Shown piece after piece: positions 1-6,661 of a DNA stretch of 8,974 bases (the stretch's first letter is position 1; the number at the start of each line of letters is the position of its first letter). The notes under the pieces are model-generated. The model worked only from the letters and a program-made list of their open reading frames with translations, was not told where the DNA came from and searched no databases. Made by a program: the position numbers and the translations under genes. Source of the DNA: Thermoleophilia bacterium (GTDB lineage: Bacteria > Actinomycetota > Thermoleophilia > Gaiellales > F1-60-MAGs149); assembly GCA_016462095.1 (NCBI GenBank), contig JAEMTW010000065.1, positions 1 to 8,974 on the forward strand, in the 5' to 3' direction.

Positions 1-1027
1 CGAAGCCACTGACGCGTGCGAGGTGATCGGGGTGGATCAGCGGACTGATCGTCGTCGCCTCGTCGTGGGGATCGCCGAGGACGTGGCGATCGACCTGAGC
101 ATGGAAGCGGGCAAGAAAGTCGTCGGCAACAGACTCTTCGACCAAGAGGCGGGTGCCCGAGAGGCAGACCTGGCCCGCATCGTCGTACTGCAACGCAGCC
201 TTGGCGGCTGCGGCGTCAAGATCGGCATCGGCGAAGACGAGGAACGGATTTTTGCCACCGAGCTCGGCCGTAAACGGCACGATGTTCTCGGCGCCCGCGT
301 GGCCAATATGGCGAGCGGTCTCGGGCGAGCCAGTAAAGCTGAGGCGCCGTACGCGGGTGTCTGCGACGAGGGCTGCGCCAACCTCTTCGCCGATGCCCTG
401 GACGAGATTGAAGACGCCGGGTGGGAAGCCCGCTTGGTCGACGAGGTCGAACAGCATCGAGCACGAAAGGGGAGACCACTCAGCGGGCTTGAGCACCACG
501 GTGCAGCCTGCCGCCAGCGCGGGAGCGGTCTTCCATGTCGAGAGCATGAAGGGCGCGTTCCACGGGGTAATCACGACGGCCGGGCCGCTCGAATTGCGCA
601 CGACGCGGTTCGTGGTCCCATTCGACTGCCAGAGTCGCTCTTCGTACTCGCACGAGAGGTCGGCGTAGGCTCGGAAGTTGCGGGCGCCGCGGCCGATTAC
701 GCGGGCCTTCAGCGAACGCTCGAGCATCGCCATGTCCCAGCACTCGACCTCGGCGATGTGGTCGACGTGGGCGTCGATCAGCTCGGCGAGGCGATGAAGA
801 TAGGGCGCGCGCCCCTCAGGACCCAGAGCAGACCAGGCTGGAAAGGCACGAACAGCGGCACCGATCGCAGCATCCGCGGTGGCGGCGTCGCCGCGACAGA
901 CGTTTGCGAGCAGCGAGCCGTCGATCGGAGACCGGTCCTCGAAGGTGGTGGGGCTACCGACCCGGGCGCCGTCGATGTAGTGCTCGGGCGAGACGGTGTG
1001 CCCATGAACCTCGACGCGTGCGCTCAC
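1..1027 (-). CDS. Aldehyde dehydrogenase, semialdehyde-oxidising type, 3' end cut off by the window
   Basis: NAD(P)-dependent aldehyde dehydrogenase; 342 codons are present without a stop, against about 480-500 for the family, so the C-terminal third is outside the window. It starts with GTG at 1027, sharing the four bases GTGA with the stop of the upstream gene; a GGAG lies about 10 bases before it. Visible motifs: PWNAPF at 155-160, KPAE from Lys180 (cofactor binding), FTGS at 231-234, ELGGKNP with the general base Glu255, and GQVCLSG with the nucleophile Cys288. All catalytic residues are intact. The TAELGGKNPFLVFADADLDAA-type region resembles 2-hydroxymuconic and 5-carboxymethyl-2-hydroxymuconic semialdehyde dehydrogenases (HpaE/HpcC). 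As the last visible gene of an operon with an extradiol dioxygenase, it most likely oxidises the ring-cleavage semialdehyde to the acid (inference). The family is certain; the substrate is not. Confidence 0.93.
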   Translation of the reverse strand, partial: MSARVEVHGHTVSPEHYIDGARVGSPTTFEDRSPIDGSLLANVCRGDAATADAAIGAAVRAFPAWSALGPEGRAPYLHRLAELIDAHVDHIAEVECWDMAMLERSLKARVIGRGARNFRAYADLSCEYEERLWQSNGTTNRVVRNSSGPAVVITPWNAPFMLSTWKTAPALAAGCTVVLKPAEWSPLSCSMLFDLVDQAGFPPGVFNLVQGIGEEVGAALVADTRVRRLSFTGSPETARHIGHAGAENIVPFTAELGGKNPFLVFADADLDAAAAKAALQYDDAGQVCLSGTRLLVEESVADDFLARFHAQVDRHVLGDPHDEATTISPLIHPDHLARVSGF

Positions 1028-1833
1028 TCGCCGCTCCGCAGGTCCGCAATCGTCTCGAGGTCATCGACGGTATAGGCGAAGGTAAAGCGATACCCCTTGC
1101 CGAGCTTGACGGGTGCCAGCGACGTGTGTTCCTCGTTGGGTGCAGCGCCAAAGTTGAGCGTTGCGTCGCCTTCCCAGATTGCTGAGATCGAACGATCACG
1201 ACTGAGAGCACGCACCAGTTCGTGGACCGCTGGGTTCTGATGCTGCCCTGCGGCGAGGCGTGGAAAGTGCCGGCGATTGACGAGCGGTGGCGCATTGTGA
1301 AACGGCCCACCGCCACTCTCGCCCGTCAGCTTGACGGTGGCCTCAATCAGGCGACGATCGTTTGCCGCCATCGTGCAGCCAAAGGTCGAGCCGGCGGCAA
1401 TTGCCGGATCGGCCAAGGCGCCAAGGCCAAAGGCTCGCGTCATCCAGACCGAGCCAAGCTTCTTCGGAAAGCCCTGGATCCAGCCGCGCATCAAGGCGAA
1501 ATCGCGATCCACCCAGATGTACGGACAGGTCGTAACAGCCTCGCCATCGAGCGTGCCATTGACGACGATAAAGGCCTCTTTGTACTGGCTGCGAGCGGGG
1601 TCGATCAACTCGTTCTGATCGGTCGTGCAGGACTGCCAGTCGGCAAAGATCACCGCGGCGCGCCCAGCGTCCTCAGTCAGTGGCTCAATGCCAGGCGGGA
1701 GGACGGCGGCAACGGCGGCGGGGTCGGCCCAGTAGTCGACAACAACGAAGTCGCCAACGTAATGCCACGGCGGTGGCGGTACGAGGTTTGCGCGCCCCTC
1801 GGGCGAGAGCGGGAGGCTGTAGCTGTCACTCAT
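1024..1833 (-). CDS. Acetoacetate decarboxylase-family protein
   Basis: 269-residue protein of the acetoacetate decarboxylase (ADC) fold, close to the usual 245-270 residues. The key motif GFPKKL is at 121-126. In the clostridial enzyme the first Lys of the KK pair forms the Schiff base with the keto acid and the second lowers its pKa; here they would be Lys124 and Lys125. Other family-like segments are the N-terminal LPPGIEPL at about 45-52 and CPYIWVDRD at 103-111. No signal peptide or membrane segment is seen, so it should be cytosolic. The ATG at 1833 is 28 bases after the dioxygenase gene and has a GGAG about 9 bases upstream; the 3' end overlaps the aldehyde dehydrogenase by 4 bases, so the genes are probably co-translated. 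ADC-like proteins include decarboxylases but also Schiff-base aldolases and hydratases, so the keto-acid substrate and even the reaction type are open. It plausibly handles a keto-acid intermediate made by its operon neighbours (inference). Confidence 0.9.
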   Translation of the reverse strand: MSDSYSLPLSPEGRANLVPPPPWHYVGDFVVVDYWADPAAVAAVLPPGIEPLTEDAGRAAVIFADWQSCTTDQNELIDPARSQYKEAFIVVNGTLDGEAVTTCPYIWVDRDFALMRGWIQGFPKKLGSVWMTRAFGLGALADPAIAAGSTFGCTMAANDRRLIEATVKLTGESGGGPFHNAPPLVNRRHFPRLAAGQHQNPAVHELVRALSRDRSISAIWEGDATLNFGAAPNEEHTSLAPVKLGKGYRFTFAYTVDDLETIADLRSGE

Positions 1834-1861
1834 GACTGGGCTCCATTCGATGTCGGCAAGC

Positions 1862-2797
1862 TCACGATGGTTCGGCCGGTGGTAGGGGAATGCCCTGGGC
1901 CTCGCGCTGATGTCGCTCCGAATCTACTGCGGCATCGTCGAAGCGGAAGTACGAGCGTGGCGGCAGGATGCCCCAGGTGTTGGATCCGAAGGGGTCGTCC
2001 GACCACTCGCGGGGGGTGTGGGGCAGGCGCAGGATCTCCATGTCGCAGTAGAGCTCGACGAAGAGGTTCTCCTCGGGGATCCGCACGTACGCGCAGAGAT
2101 TCTGTGCGAGGCCATGGCGCACGGGTCCCCAGCCAAGCCAGCGACCGTGACGACCAAGATGGTCGAGGAAGATGCGCAGCTGGCCCCAATCGACAATATC
2201 GAAGGCGATGTGATGGAAGTGCGCGGGCCCCATGCCGACGATCGCCATCTGGTGATGCTCGGCGTGGAGGTGAAACCAAATCCCAGCCTCGCCAAGAAAA
2301 TCCGAGATGTCCATGCCGAGGACGTCGACGTAGAACGCCGTCATCTCCGCCATGTTCGGGGCAAGCACATTGACGTGACCGAGCTTGCGAGGATGGAAAC
2401 CCGGCAAGGTGCTCGTGCGGCGACCGGGTGGCGGCAGGAGCTCTGCCGCGAGGCGCTCTCGGTGGGGAACCAGCTGAACGCCGCCGCCCGAAGGATCCAC
2501 AAAACGCAGCGAGCCATCTGCCTCGCGGTCGAAGTGCACACCGCAGGCATCGAGGTGGGCAGCCGCGGTCTCGAGCGAACAGTCGGCGGCGAGTTCCCAG
2601 CCGGTGTGGTCGTGATCGGCTTCGCGATCCTCGACGAGCTCGAGGCAGTAGTCCTCAGAATCGCACGCGAGCAGCGCCCGTCCGCGCTCCTTGGCGACCA
2701 CCGTCAAGCCAAACTGGATCGACCAACGCGCAGCGGCTTCGTCGATGTCGAGCACGCGCAGACAGGCGTGGTGCAGGTCGTGCAGCTGGATGCTCAT
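1862..2797 (-). CDS. Type I extradiol ring-cleavage dioxygenase (VOC superfamily)
   Basis: 311-residue two-domain vicinal-oxygen-chelate protein, the usual size for catechol 2,3-dioxygenase relatives. The N-terminal domain (about 5-115) lacks the metal site, as is normal; the C-terminal domain (about 138-255) carries the Fe(II) 2-His-1-Glu triad: His141 in KLGHVNV, one of His195/His196 in FHHIAFD, and Glu248 in LFVELYCD. His182 is placed like the acid-base His of homoprotocatechuate and catechol 2,3-dioxygenases, and GPVRHG near 224-229 plus Tyr237 fit the substrate-side loop. It should therefore open a vicinal diol on an aromatic ring beside the hydroxyls, giving a yellow semialdehyde. The ATG at 2797 overlaps the stop of the upstream gene by one base (TGATG) and has GGAGAGGTGG just before it; a longer frame starting at 2920 begins with Arg-rich antisense-like sequence and is not the real start. 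Whether the substrate is homoprotocatechuate, catechol or a hydroxylated heterocycle cannot be read from the sequence. Confidence 0.93.
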   Translation of the reverse strand: MSIQLHDLHHACLRVLDIDEAAARWSIQFGLTVVAKERGRALLACDSEDYCLELVEDREADHDHTGWELAADCSLETAAAHLDACGVHFDREADGSLRFVDPSGGGVQLVPHRERLAAELLPPPGRRTSTLPGFHPRKLGHVNVLAPNMAEMTAFYVDVLGMDISDFLGEAGIWFHLHAEHHQMAIVGMGPAHFHHIAFDIVDWGQLRIFLDHLGRHGRWLGWGPVRHGLAQNLCAYVRIPEENLFVELYCDMEILRLPHTPREWSDDPFGSNTWGILPPRSYFRFDDAAVDSERHQREAQGIPLPPAEPS

Positions 2798-3654
2798 CAG
2801 TCCACCTCTCCGGCGGCAACGCGCCGCTCGGCCTCGTCTTCTGGGATCGCGAGTGCGACGTGCAGCGTATTCGCCGAGGTCTCGGGCTGATCGCCGGGGC
2901 CGCGCAGGTCTACATCCCAATCGACCACTGTGTTGCGCAGCACAGGAAGTCCTTCGATCTCGACCTCAACGACGTCGCCGACGGCCATTGGCCGGGAGTT
3001 GGCGGGCGTTCCGGTCAACACGATGTCGCCTGGCATGAGGGTGATCACGCGACAGAGGTCGGCCAATTGGTAGCGATAGTCCCAGATCAGATCGTCTTGG
3101 TCGCCTCGCTGGACAACCTCACCATTGATGCGCGTGGTGAGCGTGAAGCCCTGGTCGGGAGTCCACTCGTCGGCCGTCACCATCACCGGGCCGAGCGGAA
3201 GAAAGCCATCCTGGCCCTTGACGCGCAGCATCGAGCCGCGATCGGCGTGGCGAAAATCGTGGAGTCCAACATCGTTCGCAGGTGCAAAACCGGCCACGTA
3301 CTCGTGCACCTGCTCGGGCTTGACGCCCTTCATTTCGCGGCCAACGATGACGGCGATCTCGCCCTCATAGTTGAGAAAGCGGGTGCCATGCGGTCGGCGA
3401 ACCTCGCCAAGATGACCGTTGAGCGTGGTCGGCGGCTTCATGAAATAGGACGGCTCGGTGGGCGTCTTGGCCTGGTACTCGGTCAGTCGGGACTGGTACG
3501 TCAGGTGAACGGCGAGGATCTTGGACGGCTCGGCTGGCGCCAACCAGCAGGCCTGCTCAACCGCTACTGCATCGCCAGAATCCAGCTCGACGGCGCCGTC
3601 GATGACGGTCCCCCAGTGGGGGGACAGGTTGTGGAGAATGCGAGCGCGTTGCAT
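2797..3654 (-). CDS. Fumarylacetoacetate hydrolase (FAH)-family protein, HpcE/HpaG-like
   Basis: 285-residue FAH-fold protein. The metal-binding acidic residues are present: Glu97 and Glu99 in NYEGEIAVIVG and Asp128 in ANDVGLHDF, followed by a Lys in VKGQDGFLPLGP (about 145-156) and the C-terminal PGDIVLTGTP (208-217), all hallmarks of the family. An N-terminal stretch of about 70 residues precedes the catalytic fold. Known members of this kind include bifunctional 2-hydroxyhepta-2,4-diene-1,7-dioate isomerase/decarboxylases (HpcE), oxaloacetate decarboxylases and acylpyruvate hydrolases. With an extradiol dioxygenase and a semialdehyde dehydrogenase behind it, a decarboxylation, tautomerisation or C-C hydrolysis step of a meta-cleavage pathway is the likeliest role (inference). 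It is the first gene of the left operon: ATG at 3654, with AGGA 9 bases upstream and the divergent intergenic region beyond. It ends one base inside the dioxygenase start. No residues appear to be missing. Confidence 0.92.
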   Translation of the reverse strand: MQRARILHNLSPHWGTVIDGAVELDSGDAVAVEQACWLAPAEPSKILAVHLTYQSRLTEYQAKTPTEPSYFMKPPTTLNGHLGEVRRPHGTRFLNYEGEIAVIVGREMKGVKPEQVHEYVAGFAPANDVGLHDFRHADRGSMLRVKGQDGFLPLGPVMVTADEWTPDQGFTLTTRINGEVVQRGDQDDLIWDYRYQLADLCRVITLMPGDIVLTGTPANSRPMAVGDVVEVEIEGLPVLRNTVVDWDVDLRGPGDQPETSANTLHVALAIPEDEAERRVAAGEVD

Positions 3655-3765
3655 CAGCGGTGGTCCTCAGTTGGGGGAGTGGTGAGAGGATTGTGCATTG
3701 CGGTCTTCGGCAGGCATCGTACGGGAGCGAGGCCACTCGAAACGACTCTGAACGCATCCGTCATC

Positions 3766-3780
3766 TGGATATTGTATCCA
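3766..3780. promoter_or_regulatory. Candidate operator: TGGATA-TTG-TATCCA palindrome
   Basis: A perfect 6-base inverted repeat with a 3-base centre lies in the AT-rich part of the divergent region. It completely overlaps the leftward TACAAT -10-like hexamer, so a dimeric repressor bound here would block transcription of the left operon. Short palindromes of this shape are typical of GntR-, MarR- or similar winged-helix dimers; which family binds cannot be told, as no regulator gene is in the window. Confidence 0.45.
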
Positions 3781-3879
3781 ATCACGTGTCGGGATGGAAC
3801 CCAAACCACCTCGTGACGGCAGGAGTCGTCCGACGCAACGGCGAAGATCACCGACAAGGTCCGTAACAGGACACCATTT

Positions 3880-3893
3880 ACTCGGTAACGAGT
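3880..3893. promoter_or_regulatory. Second inverted repeat, ACTCG-GTAA-CGAGT
   Basis: A 5-base inverted repeat with a 4-base centre sits just ahead of the permease ribosome-binding site, 20 to 33 bases before the ATG. It could be an operator at or after the rightward transcription start, or a small hairpin in the leader RNA. It is short enough to occur by chance. Confidence 0.3.
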
Positions 3894-3900
3894 GATTCCA

Positions 3901-3909
3901 GGGGGAGAG
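3901..3909 (+). promoter_or_regulatory. Ribosome binding site setting the permease start
   Basis: GGGGGAGAG lies directly before the ATG at 3913, with GGAG 5 bases from it. This favours ATG 3913 over an in-frame GTG at 3892, which would place the Shine-Dalgarno sequence inside the coding region. Confidence 0.75.
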
Positions 3910-3912
3910 ACC

Positions 3913-5352
3913 ATGGGAGCGCAAGTAGGCGGAGGGGAGAAGCTCGGTAAGGGCAATCTCACCCTCCTTGATGTGATCGCGCAGTCGATCGGGTTTATTG
4001 GACCCGTCTTTGCTGCCGCGTTCTTCATCCCAACGATCGTCGGAGCATCGCTCAACGGCAAGGGGGCTGGCATCGCCAGCCCCGTTTCAATCATCATCGC
4101 GATGATTGGCATGTGTGCGGTGGCGTGGATCATCTCGCGCTTTGCACGTCGCATCCACGCTGCTGGTTCGCTGTACGACTACGTCACCGAAGCCTTCGGT
4201 GAGCGGATCGGCTTTGTCGCCGGCTGGGTCTACTACGGCGGTGTGATCGCGCTAACCCTGGCAATCGGGCTCGCGTTCGGTGGCTTCTTGCACGACACGC
4301 TGTTCTTCAACCACGGCGTCGAGTTGGAGTGGTTCTGGTACTCAATTGCGTTCTGGGTCGTCGCTGCGGCGATGATGATTCGCGGCGTAGCGATCTCGAC
4401 ACGGGTGCAGCTTGTGCTCGGCCTCGGTTCGTTCCTGATCATCCTTGCCTTCTCGATCTGGGTGATCATCAAGGTCAGTGGCGACGGTGGCCTGAGTGGC
4501 GCGCCGTTCAATCCGAGCTCCTCTGACCAAGGCTGGAATGGCATCTTCTTCGGAGTGCTCTATGCCGTGATCATGTTCATCGGTTTCGAGAGCTCTGCGA
4601 ACCTCGCCGAGGAGACAAAGAATCCGCGCAAGCACCTACCGCTCGCGATCTTCGGCTCGTGCATTGCCGTCGGCATTTTCTACATCATCGTCACGTACGC
4701 CCAAGCGGTTGGCTTTGGTCTTTCCGTGCAGGACTGGCTGGCAGCATTTCCGCCGCTCTATTCGCTGGCGGCCGATCCTCGCTTCGGTAGCACCAACTTC
4801 GGCGAACTGGTCCAGTGGATTGTCGTGATCGACATTGCGGCCGTCGGCCTCGGTACGGCAGTCGGCTCGAGCCGTGGCGTCTTCGCCCTGGCCCGAGACG
4901 GTCGCCTGCCCAAGGTGCTTGCTTCGGTGCATCCGAAGTACAAGACACCGTGGATTGCCTCGACTGCACTCGCGGTTGCCTCGATCATCTTGATCATCAT
5001 CATCGCTGCCACGAATGGCTTGATGACGGTCGGTGAGATGGATCCGGGTCAATGGTTCCCGATGTTTAACTGGCTCGCCACGTTCGGCGGCTTCATGCTC
5101 GTCGCGGTCTACATCGCGATCTGTGTTGCTGCCTTCAAGGGCATGCCCGGCGAATCGCAGGGTCTGCTGGCACTCGCCGGTATCGTCGGCGGCCTCGTCT
5201 CGATTGGCGCCATCTACGGCGTGATCGTGCAGTTCGCGGATGTTCCCACGTACAACCGCATCTGGTGGGTTGCCGCGCTCTGGCTGCTTGGTGGTGTCGT
5301 GGTGATGCTGATCCTCAATCAGATGGGTCGTCTGCGCAACAAGACGGTCTAA
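3913..5352 (+). CDS. APC-superfamily amino acid/organic cation permease
   Basis: 479-residue integral membrane protein with about 12 hydrophobic segments, the standard size and layout of the amino acid-polyamine-organocation family. TM1 carries the broken-helix substrate-site pattern IAQSIGFIGP at 22-31. The family signature GFESSANLAEETKNPRKHLP falls at 224-243, and the cytoplasmic loop RGVFALARDGRLPK at 321-334 is also typical. It would import a small nitrogenous or carboxylated compound by proton or sodium symport. As the first gene right of the divergent promoter and beside NicX/NicD-like enzymes, it probably brings in the pathway substrate; a pyridine carboxylate, amino acid or aromatic amine would all fit (inference). 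A strong terminator follows, so it may be transcribed as a single gene. Start ATG 3913 is chosen for its ribosome-binding site. Confidence 0.92.
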   Translation: MGAQVGGGEKLGKGNLTLLDVIAQSIGFIGPVFAAAFFIPTIVGASLNGKGAGIASPVSIIIAMIGMCAVAWIISRFARRIHAAGSLYDYVTEAFGERIGFVAGWVYYGGVIALTLAIGLAFGGFLHDTLFFNHGVELEWFWYSIAFWVVAAAMMIRGVAISTRVQLVLGLGSFLIILAFSIWVIIKVSGDGGLSGAPFNPSSSDQGWNGIFFGVLYAVIMFIGFESSANLAEETKNPRKHLPLAIFGSCIAVGIFYIIVTYAQAVGFGLSVQDWLAAFPPLYSLAADPRFGSTNFGELVQWIVVIDIAAVGLGTAVGSSRGVFALARDGRLPKVLASVHPKYKTPWIASTALAVASIILIIIIAATNGLMTVGEMDPGQWFPMFNWLATFGGFMLVAVYIAICVAAFKGMPGESQGLLALAGIVGGLVSIGAIYGVIVQFADVPTYNRIWWVAALWLLGGVVVMLILNQMGRLRNKTV

Positions 5353-5366
5353 GGCTCGTCGAACGC

Positions 5367-5405
5367 GGGGCTCGGGACTTCGGTCCCGGGCCCCTTTTTC
5401 GTTTT
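5367..5405 (+). terminator. Rho-independent terminator with UUCG tetraloop
   Basis: Twelve-base stem (5367-5378 with 5383-5394; one G-U wobble) closed by the extra-stable TTCG loop at 5379-5382 and followed by five T, then CG and four more T. It lies 14 bases after the permease stop. It should separate the permease transcript from the enzyme genes that follow, or reduce read-through into them. Confidence 0.93.
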
Positions 5406-5453
5406 GGGAGCTGTTCGCGTACCCTGTGCTCGTTCGGCGATGGGAGACTCAAG

Positions 5454-6653
5454 ATGGCAATCCAGGCAGATCCAGTGGTCGACCCCGAGCGCCGCGAGCG
5501 CCTGCTTGCCATCGTCGACGAGCTTGGACCGGCCTTCCGTGAGCGAGCGCCGCGCTATGACCGCGAGGCATCGTTTCCGTTCGAGAACTTCGCCGATCTC
5601 TACGCTGCCGGGTTCTACGGACTCTGCATCCCGACGCGGTATGGCGGTCTAGGGGCGAGCTTCAACGATTACATGCAGATTGGTGCGGCGATCGGTGCCT
5701 ATTGCCCGATGACTGCCCTGACCTTCAACATGCACACGCAGACGGTGCTGTGGACAGGCATTGCCGCCGATGATCTTGACATGAGTGACGCGCATCGCGC
5801 GACGCACGAGACGACACGTGCCGAGCTGTACCGACGCATTCTTGAGGAGGGCGCGATGCAGTCGCAGCCCCTCTCCGAGGGGATTGCCCAAGGCGCCACG
5901 CGTGGTTTTGCGACGACTGCCACCCGCGTCGAGGGTGGCTACCTGATCAACGGCAAGAAGATCTTTGCCTCGTTATCCGGTGCGGCGACGGATTACAACA
6001 TCACCTGCGTCGAGACGAGCGAGGACGAGATTCTCTTTCTTGCCGTCTCTGCGGATGATCCGGGAGTCGAGATCGTTGGCGATTGGGATCCGCTTGGCAT
6101 GCGTGGCACGGTGTCTCGCACACTCATGTTCAAGGATGCCTTCGCACCCGATAGCGCGGTCCTCTTGCCGCCGGGTCTCTACAACCAGCTGGCCGAGCGC
6201 TGGTCGTACGTCTACATGACGTTGACGCCCGCGTATATGGGCTTGACGAAGGCCGTGATCGATTTCGTCCAGGAGTACCTTTCGTCGCAGGCACCACCCG
6301 GCATCACGTCGCGCCGCGAGGTGCCACAGAAGCAGCAGGGCTGGGCCGAGCTGCAGATCATGTACGAGCGCAGTCGCGCACTGTTTGATCGGGTCTGCGA
6401 TGAGGCGCGCGTCGACCCGACGCCAGAGATGTTGCGTCGCGCTCTGGCTGCCTCGTACACCGTCATGGAGACTGCTCCTGAGGTTGCATCGCTGGCGATC
6501 CGAGTCTGTGGTGGGCTGTCGCTGCTGAAGGATTTTCGTCTCGAGCAGTACTACCGCGACGCACGTTGTGGTTCGACGATGCTGCCGTGGAGCGCCGAGG
6601 TTTGCCTGCATCGCCTCGGGCGGCACGCGATCTTTCCTGACGACGAGCAGTAG
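5454..6653 (+). CDS. Acyl-CoA dehydrogenase-fold flavoprotein
   Basis: 399 residues, the normal length for the acyl-CoA dehydrogenase superfamily, with all three parts: N-terminal helical domain (about 10-135, including IPTRYGGLGAS at 59-69), beta domain (about 136-240, with GGYLINGKKIFASLSGAA at 161-178 and WDPLGMRGTVSR at 211-222) and C-terminal helical FAD domain ending in EQYYRDARCGSTMLPWSAEV. At the end, where MCAD-type enzymes have YEGT with the catalytic Glu, this protein reads MLPWS, so that base is missing. However, Glu248 in LAERW aligns with the alternative catalytic Glu of isovaleryl- and long-chain-type enzymes. It could thus be a dehydrogenase of a CoA ester or a flavin monooxygenase of the same fold. 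No CoA ligase or flavin reductase is in the window. Start ATG 5454 has GGGAG at 5442-5446. It leads the run of three enzyme genes to 8469. Confidence 0.9.
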   Translation: MAIQADPVVDPERRERLLAIVDELGPAFRERAPRYDREASFPFENFADLYAAGFYGLCIPTRYGGLGASFNDYMQIGAAIGAYCPMTALTFNMHTQTVLWTGIAADDLDMSDAHRATHETTRAELYRRILEEGAMQSQPLSEGIAQGATRGFATTATRVEGGYLINGKKIFASLSGAATDYNITCVETSEDEILFLAVSADDPGVEIVGDWDPLGMRGTVSRTLMFKDAFAPDSAVLLPPGLYNQLAERWSYVYMTLTPAYMGLTKAVIDFVQEYLSSQAPPGITSRREVPQKQQGWAELQIMYERSRALFDRVCDEARVDPTPEMLRRALAASYTVMETAPEVASLAIRVCGGLSLLKDFRLEQYYRDARCGSTMLPWSAEVCLHRLGRHAIFPDDEQ

Positions 6654-6661
6654 ACGTAGAG

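Larger units (their letters stand above)
3655..3912. promoter_or_regulatory. Divergent intergenic promoter region between the two arms
   Basis: 258 bases separate the start of the FAH-family gene (leftward) from the permease (rightward). No gene is supported here. The stretch is visibly more AT-rich around 3764-3785 and 3875-3900 than the coding DNA, and contains two short inverted repeats listed separately. A TACAAT hexamer reading leftward at 3776-3771 would serve as a -10 box for the left operon, though no good -35 is seen at the right distance. For the rightward promoter, CCGACA at 3851-3856 with CATTTA 18 bases further is a weak candidate. Both arms are probably transcribed from here under a shared regulator encoded elsewhere; that is inference from layout. 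Confidence 0.6.

Noticed and set aside
23..1075. Long plus-strand open frame of 350 codons at the left edge
   Set aside because: It is antisense to the aldehyde dehydrogenase, has no family motif, and its length comes from GC-rich codons in the opposite strand.
2798..2920. Extended start for the extradiol dioxygenase at 2920
   Set aside because: The extra 41 residues are Arg-rich and lie inside the FAH-family gene; the ATG at 2797 has a good ribosome-binding site and matches the family N-terminus.
1222..3816. Long plus-strand frames at 1222-2373, 1910-2890 and 2428-3816
   Set aside because: They are shadows of the acetoacetate-decarboxylase-like, dioxygenase and FAH-family genes; their translations are Arg/Gly-rich with no recognisable domain, whereas the minus strand carries intact catalytic motifs.
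5265..5453. Extended start for the acyl-CoA-dehydrogenase-like gene at 5265
   Set aside because: It would read through the permease end and the terminator; ATG 5454 with GGGAG upstream gives the normal family length.
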